From Brugia malayi (lineage: Eukaryota > Nematoda > Chromadorea > Rhabditida > Onchocercidae), in NCBI RefSeq assembly GCF_000002995.4, contig NW_025062479.1, positions 5,325,221-5,389,220 of the forward strand: a stretch of DNA of 64,000 nt, written 5' to 3'. Positions 43,201-54,471 of the stretch are shown piece after piece. The notes below the pieces were generated by a model. That model saw nothing but the letters and a program-made list of their open reading frames with translations, searched no databases and was not told where the DNA came from. Within the stretch, counting starts at the first letter, position 1. Each line of letters opens with the position of its first letter. The position numbers and the translations under genes were made by a program.

Positions 43201-44074
43201 CAGGAAGCTTTAGTCGAAAGTATTGAGGAACTAGAAAGACAAATGGAACGAAGTGGTAACAATGAAGCCAAAAAATCGCTGAAATACTGCACTTTGTTTA
43301 CAGCTCTGGCTAAACCATCATGTTTGCCAGTGTTGAAAATCGAAAGGGTTAGGTCGACAAACGACGGTGAAACGAAGCAGTCATATGCACTGACTTCTGA
43401 TGATGATGATGATTACAGAACCAGTGATGAAATTCCACCGCTTCGTTTAATTATGAGGATCGGTCGGTCTTTACGATGCACGTACAAGCAGCGTAACCAA
43501 AACATCGTACAACAGCAATCTTATCAGGTGGCAGATGACTTCAATGATTGGTGGTCGTCACGATTTAGTGAACATTTACTTGCAGAATCAGCAACACGTG
43601 CGAATCGAGCAAATATTGACGTTACACATGAGGTATTTAATTTTTATTGCTTTATCTGGTTTTTCCCTAAATATCTATATTTCATACAAAATAAATACGA
43701 GAACTTTTGGCATACGAATGTATTTTTTTATATTTAGTACTTCATTTTCTTTTTTTTTTTTTTTTTTAAATATCGTTGCAACTAAATCTATAATTTTGAA
43801 ACTAAATAAATGCATAATCATAAGCCCAGTATTTCTTGAGATACTGGATACATCGCTCGTAACATCCGACCGATCGATAGTTTCACGTGGTGAAGTTGCT
43901 TTAAATCGTGCAATAGAAGCGTTACGAAGATTGGATTCACGTCATACTCACAGTAGCCGACTTCCTGTAGCGCATGATGTCATCACACAAACCAACAGTC
44001 CTGTTTATATGGTTCATTTTTGTGTTTCTTTTCTAAAGCCCTTAGTAGTTAGTTTCACATTAACTTCAAACTAG
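40269..44074 (+). CDS. KCMF1-like ZZ-finger ubiquitin-ligase family protein (9 exons)
   Basis: KCMF1 works with UBR4 in ubiquitin-dependent degradation and autophagy. Exons: 40269-40287, 40637-40843, 41093-41259, 41436-41572, 41702-41934, 42306-42496, 42589-42778, 42869-43632, 43841-44074 (terminal form) or 43841-44011 if spliced onward. The start MSSVHEGVSC mirrors human KCMF1 MSRHEGVSC. The ZZ zinc finger follows, with cysteines near residues 10, 13, 25, 28, 34 and 37 (CDGCMAPNFAGDRYKC...), then HPMQCIMTQQDFELAYHGD. Next are Di19-type zinc fingers (FTCPVCGLQGFSRERLVSHV; ACPICISTDF...NHLSDIVLHM). After residue 190 the protein is Ser/Arg-rich and unlike human KCMF1, making it nearly twice as long as the 381-aa human protein. 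The frame is also open upstream to an ATG at 40050, behind a TTGCAG site, so about 73 more N-terminal residues are possible. The family is secure; both ends are not. Confidence 0.8.
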
Positions 44075-44855
44075 AACTTTTGACAGAAAAATCGGCACTC
44101 ATTTTCTTTGATGCCACGCTGTCGGATGTCCGCGTAATCGTTAGAACTCAGTTTCAACAATTTCTTTTTACTCATGTCCAGCAGATTTTGGCCTTTTCCG
44201 CCAGAGAACTTTTCCAGTATTTACTTTGAAAGTGGGAAATGGGAAAAATTAGGCATTATGGAAGCATGAAGCGTATCTTAGAAGATTGAAGTAAGCCAAA
44301 AAAATGCTAGCGCATGTTGACAGGCATGGGCAATACTTCAATGGTAAGAATTACTGAAGTCAATTGAAAAGAACAATTTAACAAATTGGCATATGTTTAT
44401 AAGAGACGATTTCCTCGGTTTCTCGGATGTAAAGATGCATTACTGAGTGGCACGACCGTGCTGCATATACAAAAACATTTTGATCTTCCATCTTTGTTTA
44501 GTTCTAGTCATTGTAATTTATAACATTTTTAGAGTGAAGATATCGTTCTTGCGTTCATAATAGGTTAGATATTTAGAGGATTCGGAAATTATTCATCACA
44601 TATTGTGGTTCAGTTTGTTTGGCTTATATACGGGTGTCCTCATGCAGATTCTTAGTTCACTAAGCAGTACCTTTTTTTCGTCCTCTGATTCTGGGCGGAT
44701 GTGATTGCACAGGAAGTTGCTGTTTTCATTGAAGCGTCTAGTTTGAATATTAAGCAATTAAAGATGTTACTCGATTCGTGAAAATGTGTAAATGCATTAT
44801 TCTTAAATGGAAAATTGATTGATGCTGACTTGTCATGAAAAAAACGTTGTTTTAG
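44075..44855 (+). other. Intron or spacer between the KCMF1-like and following coding region
   Basis: No coding sequence was identified. It is either an 844-base intron (44012-44855, phase 0 at both ends) of one long gene, or the spacer between two genes. No AATAAA was seen close behind the TAG at 44072-44074, which weakly favours the intron reading. Confidence 0.4.
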
Positions 44856-46621
44856 GGTTTGATTCGCCGAGAGGAACACATGACTCCAAATTCTCACTTG
44901 TCTTCCAATTCGCATTTTAACAGTCTTTCATCAGGTGGACGTTTGAGCAGTATTCCTACACCTAATATACTGAGCGAGATGAGAGCACGGAAATCTGTGA
45001 AAGTGCAAGTAAAAGGAAATGGACAACATGATGGTGATTGCAGTGATTTCATCAACGAAGTTTTCAAAGTATTTACATGCTATTAGTTTTTTAATTTTTC
45101 TGGCTACTGCTTGGAAATCATGTTTCCACTTTGATTTTTTTTTTCTGCGAGATTAGTCAAATTTTAAATGAATAGTAATGTGGCTTCTTGTTTGAGGCTC
45201 CAGAAATTGATGCATTGTTGGATGTCAAATATGTCGTAAAAAAGCGCTATTACAAACCATATGATCTGAAAACGGTAACTTTTTAATAAGTCTGATAGTT
45301 TATTATTTGACGAGTTTTTTTTAGAAGCTCCTTATGTTGACTGACATTAGGGGAATCAAGCAATTTACAGAAAAGTTACATGAAGAGTTTCCGATGTTCC
45401 TTCCATCAATCACATGTTCATTCTTATGAATGGCGACCCTGTTGTGTTGTTTACATATAGTTATCGCATTTGTAGGATGAGCAAAAGGAAGCGGTAATGA
45501 TTCCATGGTTAGAAGAACAAGATGCGTTGGACCTTTCAGTAGATATGTCTGATGCAGAACTTGATGACGAAATAATTGACCTTCTTAGACAAATCCCGGA
45601 GTTTGCAGATGATGGTTTGTTTATTCCCAAGTTTTTAATATTTTTTTAAAATTCTAAATATACAGTTAACAGTGTTGCTTTAACTGCTTTAGAGATAAAA
45701 GAGAATGCAGTGGCTTATGTAGATCTTTCGAAGTTTGAATAATATTGTTCTATTGATTTATCAGTAATGCGATAATACTGAATAGTGATTTTGTGATTAA
45801 AGTAGGCTAATCTATTTCGAGTCCTTATTTGTCTTTTGACCAATTTAGTAAATCATTTGCAAAAAAAATTTAATTTCATTGTAGAATTGACTCTTGGTGG
45901 GAAACTTATAAAAGATGAATGCTATTCTGAAGTTGGATCAAACAGCGAAGCGACAATGTTTGATTCGGAAAAAGGATCTGATGAAGAACTGCTAATTAAG
46001 AAATGTGAAAGCGCTGATCTGAAGCGTCCGCAAGGAGTGTTCACTGTTACGTAAGTATCCTTCATATTCTATGTTGAGAATCAATTTATCAATATATGTA
46101 GTGATTGTCAGGAAAAAAATATTTTAAGAGGTATGTTTGGTGCCAGTTCAAATGAGCGGAACGAATTTGAAACGGATTACTGGAAAGATTATCGATTTCT
46201 TCGCAATCGTAGGAGTGTTTTTGTTTTAAAAAAGTATGCCTTTTTTCTTTACTATGAAGTTTTTCCACTGTAAGGTATTCATAGAAATTAAGTAAAAATT
46301 TTGGTAATCGACGTGGTTGTGATTTTTTTTTTATGTTATATCTAGGAAATTTAATTCACTTTCAGTTATAGGACTATTGATATATTACCGGAGTGTACGC
46401 TTGCACCCATGGATCACCGTTTGATAAAGCAGTTGATATTCGGGAGGCTGGATATTCCAATATCAGTTTTTAACAGGGCACATTATCTTCCTGAAATTTT
46501 CATGCGTATTATGCGTACCAATCTTCGCATCCTTTATTTGTCACGGGAAAGAGAAGAATTTCTGGAAGAAAATATGGGAAGGAAATTTCTGTTTACAAAT
46601 AGAAAGGAAAACGATATTTAA
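44856..46621 (+). CDS. Unrecognised acidic protein or 3' part of the KCMF1-like gene (6 exons)
   Basis: I do not recognise this sequence. Exons 44856-45068, 45197-45274, 45476-45614, 45885-46050, 46102-46233 and 46366-46621 join in consistent phase into about 327 residues, ending in TAA. If it is a separate gene, the first ATG is at 44880 (MTPNSHLSSNSH). The N-terminal 50 residues are Ser/Asn-rich. The middle is strongly acidic (AELDDEIIDLLRQIPEFADD; FDSEKGSDEELL). The C-terminal 110 residues look folded, with many aromatic and charged residues (DYWKDYRFLRNRRSVFVLK; DHRLIKQLIFGRLDIPISVF; MRIMRTNLRILYLSREREE). The first exon is entered in phase 0 and could follow KCMF1-like exon 9 directly, giving a protein of about 1020 residues; its acceptor (GTTTTAG) could equally be a trans-splice site of a downstream gene. 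The coding nature is well supported; the gene boundary is open. Confidence 0.6.
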
Positions 46622-49600
46622 TTCAAATTCCGATCAGAATGCAGGACATCCTTTTTAGAAAAGCAGTATAGACTTTTTTCTTTAAAGTTATATCATTAGT
46701 AAAACGAGTGATTTTTATCTGTAATGGGACTAACATTTAAATTTTCAGGAAGAGGTTGTACCAGCATCGGAGAATGAGGTAAATGTGCAGTACGATACAT
46801 GGATCGTTAAAGATGAATGCGATGACATGAACACACCACTTGAAATTCCTCCTGAACTATGGTATTTCCTTGATCTAGCTAGCTTTTTTGATCCATAATT
46901 GTCCTTCATGAACAAAACAACTGGTTTTATCTATAATGCTTTAATTCATTTCTGAATCCTCAGCTGTGTCCACTTTCGCTGATAAGTTTTTAAATGATTT
47001 TAACTGACATTTTTTTTCGAAAACTTTAATCCTCTTGAAGTTATTGTTATTTGTAACGTATTACGAAAGGCTACTGACTTTTGAAGGGGGACCTTGCAAT
47101 TCTAGAAGTTTTTGATCAAGTTCTTCATATTTTCTGTAATATATATATATATATATATATATACCTAATTATGCTTGTGATTGATGCGTTGTCTTTAAAG
47201 TACCATATACTTCAGCTTAACCGCTTCTCAACTTATCAATTTGTATTTATTGCTGTAATCAAAATCTGCCTATAAATTCTTTTTACGCCTTGATTAATAA
47301 TGGCAGTCCATAAATTATCTGGAGTTTTTTAGTTTTTTTTTTTCCTAGCTGGACTAGGAAAAGTATTTTAGAAATGTATATGTCTGCAACAGTATTTTGG
47401 CAGTCAGTTGTTATTCGGAATCCCGGAATAATATGAACTTCGTAGTATAGTATTCGTAGTTATCGATAAGATTCGTCGTCCTAACTTAGTGCGATGTGAC
47501 ACTAAATACTGAAGTGTGAGTGTTACTTCGCTACTGGCTTAAGAAATTTTATTCAAAGTAGGTCAAGAAATATTTAATACTGCTGGTCTTAGAATGTACA
47601 TTTTAGATTATGAATTAGAGAGGGGCATTGTTGTCGAGGTAAAAGAAAGCTTTACAACAAATGCACCTACTTGGAGTTGATAATGTTCGTATTCCTGACA
47701 AGTGCTTTTTGTCCCAAACTATCGGAATTATCACTTTTTGTCGTAAGTCATTATTAACTGTCCAGCTATTTTTTTCCAGGGATTGATTAGGTATTGATTA
47801 AAGCCGAACTGGATAGAATATTTGAGGTTTGGTGAGATTATCGCTGATCGTTAATTTTTCGGTCTTGAAATTGTAACTTTATTTTCAGATCAAATCACCG
47901 CCATACTATCTCTTATAAGCTGCTTGCAAAGAGAAAAGTAGCTTGAACAAGTTAATTTGAAGGCTATACCATGAATGGTAGAGTTTTTCCGAAATGCTGT
48001 TGTGTTATCGAGATGTGTATCAAAATCTCGAGCAAATTCGATAAGTCCCTCTCTAAGAAAAATATAATAGTGATTCTTTTGGTATTGAGCAGTTCAGAAC
48101 AATTTACACATATTTTGTCCCGCCAAACTTTGTACGGTGTTTGTGAACAAAACACTAATTACTCATCGTATTTCGTGTCCTTATTTTTGCTAACATGTGT
48201 TTCATCTATTGGATTCATTTATATCATGCTTTATTTTCACCTCCATAACAGGAAGCTTTTTTCCGATATTATGTGAACCATTTTAGACGAAATTCGCATA
48301 ACATTAAAAATTGTACTAACTCGTGTATATGAAGAAATGGGAAAATGAGCTTAGTGGGCACAGAGATCTTCAGGAACTTGTAGCAAAACCAGAAAGGTTA
48401 ATGAAAACAAAGCTGGGTCGAAATGAATAGAAACACATAAAATGCTCATCTTAATCTGAAGAAATAAACATTACCATTCTTGAATTATACATCTACTCAT
48501 TACAGTAATGATTTCGTGAAAATAGGTTCCAGTTACTGTGCTTGGTAAGGCTAATTTGCGGTAAAAACGACGTTAATTAAATCCGCTTTTTTTAAAAAGG
48601 TCGACGCTTTTCCCCTTTAGGTTTCTCACTTTTCGCATAGTATGAGTTCAAAACTAGTCAAATAAAATAACCAATATGAAGAGGTAAATAATATATACTT
48701 AGGTCAATTCTGATGTTTACGATTCTGAAGCTACTTTGATGTGTCCTGTTTTCTTTCAAAACTTCGTATACGGAATTTCGAAATTCAGCAATGTCGTACA
48801 AAATGGAATTCCTTCCAGGAGTCGTCCCTACCGATTCTTTTGCTCCTGAATCACTGTGATCAGGATTCAGGAATCACGGCAAAACAGTGCTGCTTACTTC
48901 TCTTCCCACATCGACAATGGTTACTTGAAATGGACCAGAATTTACTAGTATTTGACGCAGTTAAACATAAAATTATGCTTGATATTTGTCGCGCGATAGA
49001 TCTAATAGTTCATATCGAAATTTGAAAGTAAAACTATACCAGAGAGATCAGTGGAATGAACATTTATCAAGGAAAATAGCAGGGAACTTCCAACCTTTCT
49101 CCTTTTTTCAAGCATTCATTAAAGCATCTAATGCATCGTTTGGTTCAATCTCATTCTTGTCCTTTCTCCAGTTAAACCACATGGGAATAAAAACTCAACA
49201 ATTACCAATAATCAATTATAGGGCACTTACACGCGCACACGTGCATAGACATATATACATAAGTATAGAAAACCTATATCTGTGATAATGAAAATTTACC
49301 TGCACTTGTGTGAATAAAATACGTTTTTTTCAAAAAATAAAAATAAACACAGTGTTGGAAAGGAGGAAGAGTGAAAACAGACTGGCATATCTTCCCACAT
49401 ATAGAGAACCGGTTTGCTTGTACAAAATTGAGCAGAAATGAGAATGAAAATCGAGGACCACACGTTTACAATATGAACATCATGACGTCGTTATACATAG
49501 GAACAAAAGGATACAAGAGTAAATGACAGTGCGGAAAGTAAAAAACATTTTTTCTTCACAAGAAGTAATTTACAGCCATACAATACGAAATAATTTACAC

Positions 49601-50309
49601 ATAGACATATATTTTATATCGCCTCTCAGTGAAAGTAACACAAGAACATTACCCTATTGAATAAATCAATAAACAACTCTGTATGCTTTACAGATCCTTC
49701 TAAATGTCATATCAAGACTAAAAGTCAAATGTCAAAACGACGTCCGCGAAATCAACAAATTATTAAGTCAGGAAAAGGTTGAAGTAATCCTGAGGAATAG
49801 AATCGTTCTAAGTCACTAAAATACATGCAGCTCGTATGAAAAAACCTTAATACTAATATTCATTCGTCAACAAAGAGAGGAGAGATACTTTTTAAGGAGC
49901 AAGTATTACGAATTTTTGCAAGTATATCCACGTTAAGGAAGTGCCAAAAATGATAGATCTCTTTTTCTGGAGATGTGTAATGTGAAATAAAAAAAAAGAT
50001 TTTAATATTTAGGAAAAACTACGAGAAAAAACGCCTTAAAACTTCCTTCGAGTAATGCAGTAGATTTAAAATGAAAGACATTGGCGCATAGTTCAGAAAT
50101 GCCAGATGAAATCCAAAATGACTGAAATGACCTACATCCATAATTTTCGAAATACAATACGATCTATGAATAAGCACGGAGTTCAAAATTTAAAGAATTT
50201 TTGAGCACAAAATTCAATTCATAGTACTGAAATATCTTTTTATATAAATGAATCAGTTTATGGATGAAAAGCAAATAACACTGTCACAAATTGAACTTTT
50301 CTCCAACAA
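46622..50309. other. Convergent intergenic region with one coding-like fragment
   Basis: Mostly AT-rich and featureless, with an (AT)n run at 47139-47164. One piece stands out at 46751-46899, an open frame behind a TTTTCAG acceptor (described under findings). The other frames, for example near 47971-48276 and 48741-49025, have intron-like composition and no recognisable relatives. The 3' ends of the unrecognised gene and of CCDC6 must lie here. Confidence 0.5.
47139..47164. repeat. (AT)n microsatellite
   Basis: An AT dinucleotide run of about 26 bases in the intergenic region downstream of the unrecognised gene. Confidence 0.9.
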
Positions 50310-53300
50310 TCAGTCTTTCTTAGCAATAGGTGAACGAGTTGGTGGAAGGGCTGGACGAGCAAACTGACCAAGACCTATATGTGCCAATTCCGCTGATTCG
50401 TTCTGAAATAAAACTTAAATTTTCAAGAAACTTCGAAAAAATGGAAAATGAGATAAAATTTATATCATACTATAATCACTGCTATCGAAATTCAAACTAT
50501 CTGAGAGTGCTCAGATTAGTTTCTGAACATCGCACTAGCCAACTGTCATCTCAAAACTGTTGCAAAAAGATGCAAAAAATGAGTGGAATAAGCATCGTGC
50601 AAAATTTTTGCTTCCATATAATACTACTCTAGTATCACCCGTTTAAAACGGATTTACCCAAAAAAAAATCAATCGGTAGTACACACCGAATCTTCATTTG
50701 AAGCTGATGAAATCGAACCAGGATATGCCGATATTGTCTTCGTTGATTCTTCATTAGAACGCTCTCCATCTTCTAAAATAATAAACGGAACTTTTTTTGT
50801 AGAAAGCAGATTTTAAGTTTAATTCAGTAATTTAAAATATCATATCACTTACCATTTCGAGGAGAGAGGCGTTCATTAATGAAGAAATTTGCATCCATGT
50901 TCATATCACCATCTGTATCTGCCGCCTCCGAACCTTCTTCCATTCTATCACCTAAAAACATAAAGTATATGAATAACTTGATATAATATCCTGCTGAGTT
51001 TGTTCATAAAAATAATGTATGAGTATATCGGCAATCTTGTTAACACTTTATATTTTATTAGGAATAATAAATTATACCCTGTGAGTCCGAACGTCCAGAT
51101 GACACACGCTCATTGTGCCAAGGGAATGGACAAACATCTGCATTTGGAATTGTGACAGCACTTGCTGTAACGTCTCTTATGAAATTTTAAGTATGAATAA
51201 ACTAAGAAATGAATACTAATAGTCCTATCCAAAATAACTACAGACTGGGAACATTATGCCCAAACCAACTTACGACTAGAAGCATCTGTAGCATAAGTGG
51301 GTGTTGGTGTTATACTTTTCGGAACAGACATTCGGTTAAGAAGTGCCGCCATACAATTATCCTCATCGTTCTCACGTGTTGTTTCCGAAGCGGCGAATGC
51401 ACTGCAGAAAATTATAGCACAGAAGTTACAAACATAACAGACCAAAAATGTTCAAAATTTAAAATATTCATATGAATTATGAGGGATACGGTCAACATGT
51501 TCATCTTGGTAAGCATGTTTTGTCCGAACGAAAAGGTTGCTCATCAAACTACTCCATCAACACTCATGCCTCTTCCTTTTCTTTCCTTATCCCTTTTTCC
51601 TCCTTTATATGAATCACTTTTTGAATTTTTTTTTTTTTTGGATATATTATAGAATCCTCTTACCGACAGGTTTCAAGACAACGTGCCAGATCAGTTTCCA
51701 AAGCCATACGTGAGCGACGATTATTGGCACGCGACTCAGCCGACTTCTCACGAATGGCCAACAAATCAGCAACGTCTAAAACAATATTTATGAATCATTC
51801 ATTTTTTAATAGAATAGACTTTACATGTGTGACGGTCAGATACTTATACATTCTAGAATACACTGCAAATTAAGAAGAGCATTAGGACTGGAACGAACAC
51901 TTTGTTTCTTGTGCACTCATTTGTTGTTGCAAATTGGAGATTGTTCCCTTGAGATTTGCGATAACGCTACGCTGGCGACTGCATTCTTCACGTAGTTTAC
52001 GAGCTTCTGTTTCAGCCCTTGTCGAGCGACGCTCTCCAGTATCATTCATTCTATCAAATAAAATGAGTTAAGTAAAAATTTTCGCCATAATTCCTTTAAA
52101 TAAAATAAATGGAAAAAGTTGAAACAAAAGATTAAGTAAACTCACTCGTGAGATGGAAACTCATTTGCTGAAGAGGATGGCGAATGATCGTCCGATAAAC
52201 TAGCCTGATCCAAGCGAGCCTGCATACGTCTGGAAAAATAAATCGTTGAATGAAACCCTTTTTAAACTCTTCATGCTGTAAAATGCTGTAAAATCAGAAA
52301 AAAAAAAAAAAAAAAGGCTGGGAGAAATACGGACCTTTTTTCAGCCTCCAACTGATCCATCCGCTTACCCAAAGTGTTAAACAAAGATTCTTGTTCATGT
52401 TCAAGTGCATTTTCAAGATCGACTTTTTCGCGACGCAACTGCTCGAGTGCCTGCAATAAATATTATAATCCATCAGCTCCAAAGATAATACTGAACTAAA
52501 AATAATGCGTGAGTTAAAGACATGAGCTTTCGGAAATTTACCGTGTGGTTTGCACTAATTTCCGCTTCTAGTTTACGAATTTTCACAAGCAGTGTGTCGA
52601 CGACCCAACTCTGCTCCGCTTCAACCTGCCCAGCCAGTTCATCTCGTTCATTTTGTAACTGAAATAGACATATTCAAGAGTGACTGGTGACCAAGGTTCT
52701 GTTCCAGAAATATTAGTCGGCACACATTCTGTATCACTTATAACCTGTGCTATAAAATTCGAAAACAATACTTCCACTTTTTCAGAAACACTTCAGTATA
52801 TATAGGAAAGAGATAAGTATATAGGGTAGAGATATAAGTTCTTGCAACTCATCCGTTTCTCTTTAATTACCATACAGTGAAAAATCTTAAGCAATTTACT
52901 TATGTTACAAGAAAGATTTTTGCCCACTAGGAACTTAGAAATAACTCAGTAAATCAATTTGCTGTATAGTCAATTGATATTGAGAAATAACTCAGTAAAT
53001 CAATTTGCTGTATAGTCAATTGATATTGCTTGTGTTAACTTGTCAAACAAATAAATTACACAACGTTACTTTGCATAAATGCTGAGACTATTTTCATGAT
53101 GGAATGTTTTGCATAATATGAAATGAGTCTTCATTTATTTCTATAAAAAACTAACTTGAGAAAGTTTGCGCGTCAAGTCGTTTGTTAAAAATTCCTCCTC
53201 CTGTTCATACTTCAGAGCCAGAGCTTCCTTATCATTCTTCAATTTCTGAATGCGCTTCAGTAGCATGTTGGATATAAATTCCTCCTCCTGTTCAGCTTTG

Positions 53301-54471
53301 GCATGCTAGAAACTTCAAAGTTTAAGCGCACAGATGGGTTATACACAGGCAGATTCACACAGAGTAGTATCAAGAGCTGGCAGTAAAATTATTAAAAAAA
53401 AAAACATAAATAAAAAGAGAAAGGAACACGAACCAAGCGGACGCTTTTTTCTCTAATGGTTTTATTTAACTGCTGCAGCGATTCATTACGAGCACGCAGA
53501 CCCAACACCTCTTCCTTAAACAAACTATTGTTAAAACGATTTTGAAATAAAAGCCCAAATGTTTCTAATGAACAAGATTATTTAATTTCAATACTTCAAT
53601 CCCCAAAATTAAATTAGCCGAATCTGGACATGGTGATCAAATTAAATAAGCTGATTCATTACCAAAAAGATTTTAGAAGATAATTGTGAATTACTGTACT
53701 TCTCTGAATATTAATTGATTCATCTAGTTATTCTTTGCATTTTTCAAGTTTTAGAACCAATAATGCTCAAAAAGACTTCTTGAATTATTCAAATTTCTTC
53801 AACAGTAATTTGTTATATGTTTATTAATTTACTTCAATGCGAGTTTTTTCTCGCAAGAGAAAGACTGCTTTCCTCAACACATCATCGTATTTTACAGAAG
53901 AATGAGGAATGCGTTCTTCATAAAGAGAGATCAATTCCTGGTCGGAGATCAGATCAACCGTCACAACTTCCTGAATTGAATGATGATTAGTATTTAGTTG
54001 AAAAGTCCGACTTCTGATAGAAATCCAAAGTCACATAAGAAAAACAAAACTCGGAAAAATTTTGCAATTCAGAAAATTCAATAGAAGAAATTCAAGCTAC
54101 TCACCACTGAAGAAGACAGCTGCGGTGAAAGCTTCGCGGTTACTTTAGCAAGTTCAGAATCTTCACGACCAGCTAGAAGATCTTAAATCTCAAAGCGAAT
54201 AAAATTTAAGATGTCGTAAACTAGCCTAGTTATTAACAGTTTTGTCATTTAAGACAGTACACAAAAAAAAGAAGACGGACTTGGTTTATGTGCAACACGC
54301 ATGGCCATAATTATTTCCTCACTGAGTAAGCCTAAATAAACAAAATATACCTTTTGAACAGCGAGCATGCTTATCACGCGAACCATCTGAATTGAAAGAT
54401 GTGCGCTCTACGGAAACAGCAGATTGCAGCTTGAATGACTGACCATTTGTTAGACCCGTGCTACTAGACAT
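50310..54471 (-). CDS. CCDC6: CCDC6 coiled-coil protein (15 exons, about 546 aa)
   Basis: CCDC6 is a coiled-coil protein linked in mammals to DNA-damage checkpoint control and CREB1 repression. Minus-strand exons: 54471-54351, 54172-54105, 53970-53833, 53514-53434, 53305-53156, 52658-52542, 52450-52335, 52229-52146, 52050-51899, 51775-51664, 51401-51274, 51173-51078, 50951-50853, 50772-50687, 50402-50310; phases agree. The core, from about residue 110 to 270, is a long coiled coil with the repeated CCDC6 signatures [58 protein letters not shown] and [13 protein letters not shown], nearly identical in wording to human CCDC6. The Ser/Pro-rich C-terminal third ([21 protein letters not shown]) replaces the proline-rich tail of the human protein (474 aa). 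The ATG directly follows TTTATTCAG, a trans-splice-like acceptor. The junctions at 51899 and 51173 use weak sites. Confidence 0.9.
52937..53028. repeat. 46-bp perfect tandem duplication in a CCDC6 intron
   Basis: Two identical 46-base units (52937-52982 and 52983-53028), each beginning AGAAATAACTCAGTAAATC and ending CAATTGATATTG, lie head to tail in the intron between CCDC6 exons 5 and 6. Perfect identity points to a recent event or an allele difference. Confidence 0.9.

Noticed and set aside
48741..49285. Two 94-99 codon plus-strand frames
   Set aside because: No family resemblance, no matching splice sites or neighbouring exons; treated as chance.
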